Below are positions 1 through 5,456 of a stretch of DNA of 7,361 nucleotides, piece after piece; position 1 is the stretch's first letter; each line of letters opens with the position of its first letter. The notes beneath the pieces were generated by a model that searched no databases, was not told where the DNA came from, and was given only the letters and a program-made list of their open reading frames with translations. Origin of the DNA: an uncultured Desulfovibrio sp. (GTDB taxonomy: Bacteria > Desulfobacterota > Desulfovibrionia > Desulfovibrionales > Desulfovibrionaceae); the NCBI GenBank assembly GCA_937926875.1, contig CALBAX010000071.1, forward strand, positions 1-7,361, read 5' to 3'. The position numbers were made by a program, and so were the translations under genes.

Positions 1-1452
1 CGATTTTTGAGGAGGCTGCTGCACGTATTGTGGCAACTCAGGTAAAGAAATTAGATGGTAGATGAACCAGCCCAGGCCCATGGCCAGCCCCAGGGCCGCG
101 AAAGCAAGGACGAGCCAGTGCGCCGGGATGGCTTCTTCCCAGAAGAAGGAAGAACGATAGAAGCGGCGCCGGGACAACCAGACCGTTATCAGCACCACCA
201 GGGCGGCCCCGGCGGCCAGGAAGGAGAGCCCCTTGAGCAGTGCCCCCGCGATGCCCAGCAGCAACAGGACCACCGCCATCCAGAAGGCGCGGTTCTGGCG
301 CCTCTCCAGTCCATAGGCCACAAAGAGCAGCAGGGCCCCGGAAAGCGCACAGACCAGATGCCCCCCCATGAGCAGGGGCCGGGGAAGGAAGTCGTCAAGC
401 TGCGCCACTACGGCAGGCAACGTCGGCAGCATGGCGGAGACCAGCAGGATGCAACCGCCCACGAAGGTGGTGTAGGCCGCGATGGAGTGGGAAAGCACCG
501 AAAGCCAACGGCCGGCTTCCCGCAGGGTATTGCGGCTTTGCCGGGCTTCGTACACGGCCAGCAGGGCCGCGGCGGCCAGCAGCGGCAGGATGAAATAGAT
601 CAGGCGGAACAGCAGCACCGCGGCAAAAACGGCCTGTTCGCGCGGGGTATGCGTCAGGTGCAGGATGACCAGCTCGAAGACCCCCACGCCTCCAGGCACA
701 TGGGTCAGCACCACGGCCACCTGTGCCATGAGGTAGCTGGGCAGGAAGTCGATGAAGCCGATGCCCAGATCGCCGGGCAGCAGCACGTACATGCAGGCAG
801 CGGCAGCGACCAGGTCCACCCCCGCCACGATCATCTGGGCCACGGCGATGCGGGGGATGGGGAAGACGAATTCCTTGCCGAAGATATGGACCGGTTTGCG
901 GACGGTGAAGCACAGCACCAGATAGGAAAGGGCGATGGCCAGCAGGATGCCCCCCAGGAAGCGCACGTCCTGGATGGGCATCTTGGCCAGCAGTTCGTCA
1001 GGGATCACGGGCGGCGCCAGCAGGAAGACCACGCCGCACAGGCCCAGGGCACCGACCCAGAACGTGACGGCCAGCATGAGCACGAGGCGGACGATCTCCA
1101 CCAGGGAAAAGCCCCAGGCCGAATAGAAGCGGTAACGGACGCTCGTCCCCCCCAAGAGGGCCCCGAAATTGTAGCTGACGGCCTGCCCTACCAGGGAAAC
1201 GAGCCCCACACGCGGCAAGGGCAGGGATTTGTGGATAGCCTTCAGGGCAAGCCAGTCATAGCCCACCAGGATGATGTAATTGACGATCATCAGACCGATG
1301 GAGAAACAGATACTGCCCGTGGAGACCTGCTGGATGCTTTCTCTGATCTGGGCGATGCTGTAAGCTTTGAGCTTGTGGTACAGGAGATATATGGCCAGCA
1401 CGAAAAGTGCCGTTATGAGTACAGGCCCCAGGTAACGCAAGTATTTCTTCAT
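1..1452 (-). CDS. mprF: MprF-type phosphatidylglycerol lysyltransferase/flippase, N-terminal membrane part (runs off left edge)
   Basis: The minus-strand frame from ATG at 1452 stays open for 484 codons to the window edge. The product is almost entirely hydrophobic, with about a dozen likely membrane segments. It carries signatures of the YbhN/UPF0104 flippase fold: SYNFGALLGGTSVRYRFY at residues 93-110 and THVPGGVGVFE at 250-260. Residues 360-465 (basic GLERRQNRAFW, then LLKGL, then SRRRFYR) resemble the later membrane segments of MprF rather than a short YbhN protein, which normally ends near 320-350 residues. In the family, MprF adds lysine or alanine from charged tRNA to phosphatidylglycerol and flips the lipid outward, lowering negative surface charge. 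The catalytic DUF2156 domain would lie left of the window, so synthase activity is not shown. The Shine-Dalgarno is weak (GGAA, four bases before ATG). After residue 465 the sequence stops looking like MprF and base composition changes, so the gene may be broken there. Confidence 0.8.
   Translation of the reverse strand, partial: MKKYLRYLGPVLITALFVLAIYLLYHKLKAYSIAQIRESIQQVSTGSICFSIGLMIVNYIILVGYDWLALKAIHKSLPLPRVGLVSLVGQAVSYNFGALLGGTSVRYRFYSAWGFSLVEIVRLVLMLAVTFWVGALGLCGVVFLLAPPVIPDELLAKMPIQDVRFLGGILLAIALSYLVLCFTVRKPVHIFGKEFVFPIPRIAVAQMIVAGVDLVAAAACMYVLLPGDLGIGFIDFLPSYLMAQVAVVLTHVPGGVGVFELVILHLTHTPREQAVFAAVLLFRLIYFILPLLAAAALLAVYEARQSRNTLREAGRWLSVLSHSIAAYTTFVGGCILLVSAMLPTLPAVVAQLDDFLPRPLLMGGHLVCALSGALLLFVAYGLERRQNRAFWMAVVLLLLGIAGALLKGLSFLAAGAALVVLITVWLSRRRFYRSSFFWEEAIPAHWLVLAFAALGLAMGLGWFIYHLISLPELPQYVQQPPQKS
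3..65 (+). CDS. Possible 3' end of an unrecognised plus-strand gene
   Basis: The third plus frame reads through the left edge and stops at TGA 63-65. It gives about 20 residues of ordinary-looking protein (IFEEAAARIVATQ followed by VKKLDGR). Codons are AT-tolerant (ATT, GCT, GCA, GTA, TTA, AGA), unlike the GC-rich codons of all other genes here. About 44% of bases 1-57 are G or C, clearly below the flanking sequence. It overlaps the mprF frame, and both are unlikely to be real over these bases. It could be the tail of a gene inserted into or joined to mprF, or chance. The family is not recognised. Confidence 0.25.
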   Translation: MFEEAAARIVATQVKKLDGR

Positions 1453-1491
1453 GGCGTTCCGGCAAGGTAAGAAGTTGTTCAAATTATCTTC

Positions 1492-1520
1492 ACCATATAC
1501 GCAGCTGCCTCCCGGTGCAA
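1492..1520 (-). promoter_or_regulatory. Candidate mprF promoter
   Basis: On the minus strand TTGCAC (1520-1515) and TATGGT (1497-1492) are separated by exactly 17 bases, about 40 bases upstream of the mprF start. Three of six bases match the -35 consensus and four of six the -10. A GATAAT (minus strand) lies slightly closer to the gene but has no good partner, so the exact -10 is uncertain. Confidence 0.4.
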
Positions 1521-1531
1521 GCCTCAACATG

Positions 1532-1551
1532 CCCGGCGACATCCCGGCGAC
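1532..1551. repeat. Tandem 9-bp direct repeat in the mprF/greA control region
   Basis: CCCGGCGAC occurs twice (1532-1540 and 1543-1551), separated by AT, giving a period of 11 bp, about one helical turn. It lies between the two divergent promoters, just upstream of the mprF -35 and about 25 bp upstream of the greA -35. This is where an activator or repressor could contact one face of the helix. In GC-rich DNA a chance origin is also possible. Confidence 0.4.
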
Positions 1552-1576
1552 GGGCGGACCGCATGCCCTGCGGGGC

Positions 1577-1605
1577 TTGACCAATATGGGAGCAACGGCT
1601 ATAGT
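1577..1605 (+). promoter_or_regulatory. greA promoter, sigma-70 type
   Basis: TTGACC (1577-1582) and TATAGT (1600-1605) are spaced by exactly 17 bases, with five of six matches to each consensus hexamer. The expected start of transcription is near 1612, giving a leader of about 76 nt before greA. A small inverted repeat (CCGCA-N5-TGCGG, 1559-1573) sits just upstream of the -35. Confidence 0.8.
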
Positions 1606-1611
1606 CCAAAG

Positions 1612-1664
1612 AACGAATGCACTTTACACGCGCTCCGCTGCCCGCGCAGCGGACGCTTTTTTTT
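1612..1664 (+). ncRNA. Predicted short leader RNA from the greA promoter (GraL-like)
   Basis: Transcripts starting near 1612 meet an intrinsic terminator whose U-tract ends at 1664, so early termination would release an RNA of roughly 50 nt. In Escherichia coli the greA leader is known to yield short terminated RNAs called GraL. The arrangement here is the same in outline, but no sequence similarity is claimed. The start site is inferred from the promoter spacing. Confidence 0.45.
1630..1664 (+). terminator. Intrinsic terminator inside the greA leader (attenuator)
   Basis: A perfect 8-bp stem TCCGCTGC (1634-1641) / GCAGCGGA (1646-1653) with a four-base loop is extended by GCG (1630-1632) pairing with CGC (1654-1656) across a one-base bulge. 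Eight Ts follow directly (1657-1664). The hairpin lies downstream of the greA promoter and 23 bases before the start codon. No plus-strand gene lies upstream that it could serve, since mprF is divergent. It therefore most likely controls readthrough into greA. Confidence 0.8.
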
Positions 1665-1687
1665 CATCTGACGAACAGAGGTGTATC

Positions 1688-2182
1688 ATGGCCGTGACCA
1701 ATATCCCCATTTCCAAGCAGGGCTACAAGCGTCTGGAAGAAGAGCTGGCCCGCCTGAAGAGCGAACGCCCCGCCATCATCCAGGCCATCAAGGAGGCCCG
1801 TGAAGAAGGCGACCTGCGTGAAAACGCCGGTTATGATGCCGCCCGCGAACGCCAGGGCATGGCGGAAGCGCGCATCAAGTACATCGAGTCCCGCATGGCC
1901 CTCTACCAGGTGATCGACCTGGACAAGCTGAGCGGCGACAAGGTCATCTTCGGTTCCACCGTGGAAGTGGAAGACGTGGATACCGAAGAAAGCCGTACCT
2001 ACACCATCCTCGGTCCCGATGAAGCCGAACCTGCCAAGGGTTCCATCTCCTTCCTTTCGCCCGTGGGCCAGGCCCTGCTGGGCAAGGAAGTGGGCGATGA
2101 AGTGAGCGTGGACATCCCTCGCGGCCGCGTCACCTACGAGATCGTGGACATCACCTTCCGCGGCTCCAGCATCTTCGACTAG
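1688..2182 (+). CDS. greA: Transcription elongation factor GreA
   Basis: The 164-residue product has the usual GreA length and layout. Residues 1-75 form the N-terminal antiparallel coiled coil, and residues 80-158 the C-terminal globular domain that binds RNA polymerase. The coiled-coil tip reads EGDLRENAGYDAARERQ (40-56), with acidic residues D42 and E45 where the family places the pair that helps coordinate magnesium in the polymerase active site. GreA enters the secondary channel of a backtracked polymerase and stimulates cleavage of the extruded RNA 3' end, which restarts elongation. The ATG at 1688 is preferred over upstream in-frame ATGs because AGAGG (1677-1681) precedes it by six bases and the family N-terminus aligns. 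An upstream start would translate through the leader terminator. The gene is monocistronic: own promoter, leader attenuator and downstream terminator. Confidence 0.97.
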   Translation: MAVTNIPISKQGYKRLEEELARLKSERPAIIQAIKEAREEGDLRENAGYDAARERQGMAEARIKYIESRMALYQVIDLDKLSGDKVIFGSTVEVEDVDTEESRTYTILGPDEAEPAKGSISFLSPVGQALLGKEVGDEVSVDIPRGRVTYEIVDITFRGSSIFD

Positions 2183-2204
2183 CCTTTGGCACCGGAACAA
2201 GACC

Positions 2205-2238
2205 AAGCCCTGCTGCATCCCTGCACAGGGCTTTTTTT
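2205..2238 (+). terminator. greA terminator
   Basis: AAGCCCTG (2205-2212) pairs with CAGGGCTT (2226-2233). Inside it TGCA (2214-2217) pairs with TGCA (2222-2225) around a TCCC loop, leaving one bulged C. Seven Ts (2232-2238) follow. It starts about 20 bases after the greA stop. Confidence 0.85.
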
Positions 2239-2278
2239 CGGCTTCTGTCCCGCGGTCGTCCCCCTTCCCTCAGGGAAC

Positions 2279-2307
2279 TTGGCAGCTCCGGCCCCGCGTG
2301 CTATCCT
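2279..2307 (+). promoter_or_regulatory. Promoter for the transporter/carboxypeptidase pair
   Basis: TTGGCA (2279-2284) and TATCCT (2302-2307) are separated by exactly 17 bases, in the 100-bp gap between the greA terminator and the next start codon. Transcription should begin near 2314, leaving a leader of about 30 nt. Confidence 0.65.
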
Positions 2308-2343
2308 CGCCCCGACCTATTCTGCCGTTTAAAGGTTCCCCGC

Positions 2344-3447
2344 ATGCCCAACATGTTGCCGCGCCTCCTGTACATCCTTGCCGCACTGGCCTGGTTCCTG
2401 CTGCTCCGCCCCAACCCTGTCACCATCGTCATGGCCGGGTGCTTCGCCTGCCTGACGCTGCCCGTCTACCGGCGCATGCGCTGCACGGTCCGGCACTGGC
2501 GCAAACGCCTGCGCCTGCGCCATCCGGGCAGGCTGGGGCATATCGTGATATCCTGTTCCCATCACCTGCCGCTGTACGGATATATCGTCATGATCTTCTC
2601 GGCTGTGGTCATCCCCATCAGTACCCTGGTGCTGCTGGTGTCGCCCCAGGTGGCCGGTGGTCTGGCCAGGTTGCGGGAACTCCAGGCCAACAACTTCCAG
2701 CTGCCCCCGGAATGGGTCATGCGCTTCCAGGAGCTGCGCCACAGCCTGGCGGACTATCCCAAAGTGGACAGGATGATCTCGGAGTTCCTCAGCAACCTCG
2801 ACACCATGCTGGCCGATACCATGGGCCTGCTCATCAACCGCAGCGTGGACGTGCTGGGCGGCACCATGACCGTCCTCTGGACCCTTTTCCTCTTCGTGAC
2901 GCTCACGGTCATCTTTGCCGTCTACGCAAGCCGCATCAACCTGATCACGGCCCGCATATTCCATATCCCGGCCACCATGCTGCGCCGCTTCGTCCTGGCC
3001 ATCCGCCGGGCCCTGCAGGGCGTCATGCTGGGCATCGTCCTGGTGGCCATCGCCCAGGGGGTCCTGTGCGGCATCGGCTTCGCCGTGGCGGGCATCAAGC
3101 AGCCCGCTTTCTGGGGGCTGCTGGCCACGGTCGTGGCGCCCATCCCCTTCGTGGGCACGGCGCTCGTCTGGGGCCCGCTCTGCCTTTCCCTCTGGTTCTC
3201 CGGCGCCACCATGCCCGCCGTGGGACTGGCCCTCTGGGGCACCCTGGCCGTGACCAGCGTGGACAACATCCTGCGTCCCCTTTTCCTGCAACAGGGCATC
3301 AATGCCCCCTTCTTCGTCCTGATCATCGCCATCCTCTGCGGCCTTGGCAGTTTTGGTCCCATGGGGCTCATCATCGGCCCCGTGCTGCTGGCCACCGCCA
3401 TGCAGGCTGTGGAAGAAGCCCATCAAACCTACCACCATATGGCCTGA
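2344..3447 (+). CDS. AI-2E family (UPF0118/PerM-like) membrane transporter
   Basis: The 367-residue product matches the length and topology of the AI-2E transporter family (Pfam AI-2E_transport; E. coli relatives YdiK, PerM, TqsA). Two membrane segments lie near residues 8-42 and one near 77-99. A soluble stretch follows (about 100-170), then several closely packed segments from about 173 to the C-terminus. The family's C-terminal signature is present: DNILRPLFLQ at 307-316 followed by a glycine-rich segment GLGSFGPMGLIIGP (333-346). Members are inner-membrane exporters or ion antiporters of varied, often unknown substrate, so autoinducer-2 transport should not be assumed. ATG 2344 follows AAAGG (2331-2335) by eight bases. 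The stop lies four bases before the next ATG, suggesting co-translation with the peptidoglycan enzyme downstream. An envelope-related role is possible but is inference. Confidence 0.88.
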   Translation: MPNMLPRLLYILAALAWFLLLRPNPVTIVMAGCFACLTLPVYRRMRCTVRHWRKRLRLRHPGRLGHIVISCSHHLPLYGYIVMIFSAVVIPISTLVLLVSPQVAGGLARLRELQANNFQLPPEWVMRFQELRHSLADYPKVDRMISEFLSNLDTMLADTMGLLINRSVDVLGGTMTVLWTLFLFVTLTVIFAVYASRINLITARIFHIPATMLRRFVLAIRRALQGVMLGIVLVAIAQGVLCGIGFAVAGIKQPAFWGLLATVVAPIPFVGTALVWGPLCLSLWFSGATMPAVGLALWGTLAVTSVDNILRPLFLQQGINAPFFVLIIAILCGLGSFGPMGLIIGPVLLATAMQAVEEAHQTYHHMA

Positions 3448-3451
3448 ACTC

Positions 3452-4309
3452 ATGTCCCACTCCCCCTCCATCCTGGGGCGCTGTCTGTGCGTCCTGCTGC
3501 TCGTCCTTGCCATGCTCTCGCTGCCTGCCGGTGCCGACGCGGCCCGCAGGGCCCGCGCTGCCGTCATGATCAATCTGAGCAACGGCAAGGTGCTGTACGA
3601 GCACAACCCCAATCTTTCCATCCCGCCTGCCTCCCTGACCAAGGTCATGACCATGTATGTGGTCATGGACCGTATCAAGATGGGGCGGCTGAAACGCACC
3701 ACCAGCATCCGCGTCCATCCCACGGCCCGGGTGGGCGGTTCCAGCATGCGTTTGCGTCCCCGCCAAAAAGTCACGGTGGACCAGCTCCTCACCGGCATGG
3801 CCGTGGCGTCGGGCAATGACGCCGCCATGGCCGTATCCCAGCATATCAGCGGCAACAGCCGTAATTTCACCCACCTCATGAACCACAAGGCACGACAGCT
3901 CGGCATGACCCGGACGGTTTTCAAAAATCCCACGGGCCTTCCCGCAGCAGGCCAGCGCACCACGGCCCGCGACATGGCCACCCTGGCCCGCGCCTACCTG
4001 CGCAGCCACCCCCAGGCCATGCGCTACCACAGCCTGCGTTCCTTCCGCTTCAACGGGCGTACCCTGGGAGCCACCAACACCATGCTGGGCATCCCCGGTG
4101 TCGACGGACTGAAAACGGGCTGGACCGTGGCCTCCGGGTACAACATCATCGTCACGGCGCGCCGGGGCAAGACCCGCCTGCTGGTGGTGGTCATGGGCGG
4201 CAGGAGCCGTGCCGCCCGCGACATGGTCGCCCACAGCCTCATTGAGGCGGGGTTCAAGGCGCCTGCCTCTCCCCAGCAGGTACGCAAACGCATGCGAGGT
4301 GTCCTTTAG
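3452..4309 (+). CDS. Secreted serine-type D-Ala-D-Ala carboxypeptidase family protein (peptidase S11)
   Basis: The 285-residue product starts with a Sec signal peptide: R10, a hydrophobic core at residues 11-24, and likely cleavage after AGADA near 30. The mature domain shows all three penicillin-binding motifs in order: SLTK at 61-64 (nucleophile S61, K64), SGN at 120-122 and KTG at 221-223. These enzymes act in the periplasm on peptidoglycan stem peptides, removing the terminal D-alanine or, in PBP7-like members, cutting crosslinks. The protein ends soon after the catalytic domain. It lacks the C-terminal beta domain and membrane-anchoring helix of the ~400-residue DacA/PBP5 type, so a soluble PBP7-like enzyme is more likely than a classical DacA. 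The start at 3452 is chosen because it gives a clean signal peptide four bases after the upstream stop. No clear Shine-Dalgarno is visible, so translation probably depends on coupling to the transporter gene. Confidence 0.92.
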   Translation: MSHSPSILGRCLCVLLLVLAMLSLPAGADAARRARAAVMINLSNGKVLYEHNPNLSIPPASLTKVMTMYVVMDRIKMGRLKRTTSIRVHPTARVGGSSMRLRPRQKVTVDQLLTGMAVASGNDAAMAVSQHISGNSRNFTHLMNHKARQLGMTRTVFKNPTGLPAAGQRTTARDMATLARAYLRSHPQAMRYHSLRSFRFNGRTLGATNTMLGIPGVDGLKTGWTVASGYNIIVTARRGKTRLLVVVMGGRSRAARDMVAHSLIEAGFKAPASPQQVRKRMRGVL

Positions 4310-4320
4310 CGCGACACGTC

Positions 4321-4349
4321 TTGACCTCGGCACCTTCACGTCGTATGTT
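4321..4349 (+). promoter_or_regulatory. Promoter for tatA and the ACT-domain gene
   Basis: TTGACC (4321-4326) and TATGTT (4344-4349) are separated by exactly 17 bases, beginning 12 bases after the carboxypeptidase stop. The leader would be about 40 nt and contains a small GGCC-N5-GGCC hairpin (4362-4374). No terminator separates it from the upstream gene, so some readthrough is possible. Confidence 0.65.
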
Positions 4350-4395
4350 TTTCAAATCAATGGCCTGAAAGGCCCAACATCCAAGGGAGGCCCCC

Positions 4396-4602
4396 ATGTT
4401 CGGCATCGGCATGCAGGAACTGTTACTTATTTTGATCGTAGTGCTGCTCATCTTTGGCGCCAACAAACTGCCGGAGATCGGTGGCGGGCTGGGACGGGCC
4501 ATCCGAAATTTCCGCCGGGCCTCGTCCGAACCTGACGAGATCGACATCACCCCCGGCAAGGACAAAAAGCCCACCTCGGGCGACGATGCTCCCAAAGCGT
4601 AG
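4396..4602 (+). CDS. tatA: Twin-arginine translocase subunit, TatA/TatE family
   Basis: The 68-residue product has the TatA pattern: a very short periplasmic N-terminus, one membrane helix (about residues 7-20), the FG hinge at 20-21, an amphipathic helix (KLPEIGGGLGRAIRNFRRA, 24-42) and a polar, charged tail. TatA oligomers form the membrane-thinning or pore element that lets folded twin-arginine proteins, including many cofactor-containing periplasmic redox enzymes, cross the inner membrane. The FG hinge points to TatA rather than TatB, which usually has GP there. E8 is a TatB-like residue but also occurs in TatA of many non-enteric bacteria. A strong Shine-Dalgarno AAGGGAGG (4383-4390) lies five bases before the ATG. 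No tatB or tatC is adjacent, so the receptor complex must be encoded elsewhere. The ACT-domain gene starts 11 bases downstream. Confidence 0.92.
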   Translation: MFGIGMQELLLILIVVLLIFGANKLPEIGGGLGRAIRNFRRASSEPDEIDITPGKDKKPTSGDDAPKA

Positions 4603-4613
4603 AGGATCCTGCC

Positions 4614-5051
4614 ATGAAAGCTGAACAACTTTCCGTTTTTCTGGAAAACCGCGCCGGCCGCCTGGCCGAAGTGACCCATACGCTGGCTGAGGCCGGCGTC
4701 AACATCCGCGCTCTTTCCCTGGCTGATACCTCCGATTTCGGTATCCTGCGCCTTATCGTTGATGACCAGGAAAAAGCCAAGTCCGTTCTCAAGGAACACA
4801 GCTTTACCCTGGGCCGCACCAGCGTGGTCGCCGTGCAGGTGCCTGATACCCCCGGCGGTCTGGACAGCGTGCTGCAGTTCGTCTCGCAGCATGGCATCAA
4901 TGTGGAATACATGTATGCCTTCATCACCCGTGAAGCTGACTGCGCCATCATGATCTTCCGTTTCGACAAGACCGACCAGGCCGTGGACCTGCTCAAGGCC
5001 AACGGCTTTACTGTCCTGCCGCCGGATCAGCTGTTCGGCAACAAGGCCTAG
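4614..5051 (+). CDS. Tandem ACT-domain protein
   Basis: The 145-residue product is two ACT domains and nothing else. The first spans about residues 3-68, with the ligand-loop and helix motif ENRAGRLAEVTHTLAEAGVNI at 11-31 (given by position; key residues N12, G15, G28, N30). The second spans about 70-139, with a matching segment from P77 to I95 (key residues P80, G81, G94, N96). ACT pairs usually bind amino acids at dimer interfaces and regulate enzymes of amino-acid metabolism. Stand-alone tandem ACT proteins of this size are common in delta-proteobacteria, but their ligand is generally unknown, so no specific pathway is claimed. AGAGGA (4601-4606) precedes the ATG, and the 11-base gap after tatA indicates co-transcription. 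A strong terminator closes the unit. Confidence 0.88.
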   Translation: MKAEQLSVFLENRAGRLAEVTHTLAEAGVNIRALSLADTSDFGILRLIVDDQEKAKSVLKEHSFTLGRTSVVAVQVPDTPGGLDSVLQFVSQHGINVEYMYAFITREADCAIMIFRFDKTDQAVDLLKANGFTVLPPDQLFGNKA

Positions 5052-5076
5052 CCTATCTCACAGCCAACCATTCCGG

Positions 5077-5102
5077 GCCCCGCTCATGCGGGGCTTTTTT
5101 TT
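5077..5102 (+). terminator. Terminator of the tatA-ACT unit
   Basis: A perfect 7-bp GC stem GCCCCGC (5077-5083) / GCGGGGC (5088-5094) with a TCAT loop is followed by eight Ts (5095-5102), 25 bases after the ACT gene stop. Confidence 0.93.
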
Positions 5103-5297
5103 CGCCGCAGCCGTCCCGGCCCCTCTTCCCCGTGCGCCAGGCATCCCCACCCTCAATCAGACCATGCCCCTCGGATGCCGGCATAGAGCCCCCGCGCCCT
5201 TTCCGCCAAAACATGCCGCTGCTTTTTTACATTCCTTTCCCGCCACACGGTCTTTGCCGGGGCACCCCCACCGGCACTCTTGGCATGAGCAGCTGGA
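5103..5297. other. Gene-free spacer, GC-rich left half
   Basis: No convincing gene is seen. Short plus-strand frames here begin inside or just after the terminator, have no ribosome site and are proline-rich with no family resemblance. Two symmetric elements stand out: a 10-bp palindrome ATGCCGGCAT (5175-5184) and a hairpin TGCCGG-N10-CCGGCA (5255-5276) without a T-tract. Their function is unknown. Confidence 0.5.
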
Positions 5298-5321
5298 TTA
5301 TAAAAGTTTTTCATTTTATAA
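5298..5321. repeat. AT-rich inverted repeat upstream of groESL
   Basis: TTATAAAA (5298-5305) and TTTTATAA (5314-5321) are perfect inverted copies separated by eight bases, at the boundary where the spacer turns AT-rich. The size and spacing suit a dimeric regulator, but AT-rich DNA produces such repeats readily. The sequence does not match the CIRCE or Fur consensus. Confidence 0.35.
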
Positions 5322-5346
5322 CATATTGATTTTATTTATTTAAAAT
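5318..5346 (+). promoter_or_regulatory. Candidate distal groESL promoter
   Basis: ATAACA (5318-5323) and TAAAAT (5341-5346) are spaced by 17 bases, with four and five of six consensus matches. The leader would be about 190 nt. The AT-rich setting makes false matches likely. Confidence 0.3.
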
Positions 5347-5348
5347 GT

Positions 5349-5392
5349 AAAAAACGACTTTTTTGCAAAAAAAATTCCTTTTTGCCCCTTTT
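5349..5392. other. Phased A/T tracts (predicted curved DNA) upstream of groESL
   Basis: Homopolymer tracts A6 (5349-5354), T6 (5359-5364), A8 (5367-5374), T5 (5379-5383) and T4 (5389-5392) have centres about 9 to 10.5 bp apart, close to the helical repeat. TTTTTTGCAAAAAA (5359-5372) is itself a perfect palindrome. In-phase tracts of this kind are known to curve DNA and can act as promoter UP elements or bind nucleoid proteins. The run ends exactly where the candidate proximal promoter begins. Confidence 0.6.
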
Positions 5393-5420
5393 CAAGCGCA
5401 AAGAGTGTCTTATCTACTAT
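5388..5420 (+). promoter_or_regulatory. Candidate proximal groESL promoter (heat-shock or sigma-70 type)
   Basis: CTTATCT (5409-5415) fits the -10 pattern CYTATNT reported for sigma-32 of non-enteric proteobacteria, with CTTT (5388-5391) 17 bases upstream against the expected CTTG. An overlapping sigma-70 reading is TTCAAG (5391-5396), 18 bases, TACTAT (5415-5420). Either would start transcription near 5423-5428 and give a leader of about 115-120 nt. No CIRCE element was found around it. Confidence 0.35.
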
Positions 5421-5430
5421 CCCGTTGCGG

Positions 5431-5456
5431 GACCGCAGCAATGGTTTACGGCGGTC
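5431..5456. repeat. Inverted repeat at the start of the groESL leader
   Basis: GACCGC (5431-5436) and GCGGTC (5451-5456) are perfect inverted copies with a 14-base loop, just downstream of the predicted proximal start site. They could form an RNA hairpin or an operator. There is no T-tract, so it is not a terminator. Confidence 0.35.

Noticed and set aside
55..1470. A long plus-strand open frame (471 codons) opposite mprF
   Set aside because: It reads the exact reverse complement of the mprF codons and is rich in Gln, His, Gly and Asp with no fold or family resemblance, as expected for antisense of a GC-rich membrane gene.
2329..3981. A 550-codon minus-strand open frame across the transporter and carboxypeptidase genes
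   Set aside because: It spans two well-supported genes on the other strand and has no recognisable domains or ribosome site.
5255..5276. TGCCGG-N10-CCGGCA hairpin as a terminator
   Set aside because: No T-tract follows, and a strong terminator already ends the upstream unit at 5102.
5280..5304. TTGGCA and TATAAA as a promoter upstream of groES
   Set aside because: The hexamers are only 13 bases apart, too short for a sigma-70 promoter.
5086..5343. Small plus-strand open frames in the groESL upstream spacer
   Set aside because: They start within or just after the tatA-ACT terminator, lack Shine-Dalgarno sites and run through the GC-rich to AT-rich boundary with no coherent protein character.
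5385..5411. Possible CIRCE half site (GAGTG at 5403-5407)
   Set aside because: The matching left half, expected nine bases upstream, is CCCCTTTTC and matches TTAGCACTC at only two positions.
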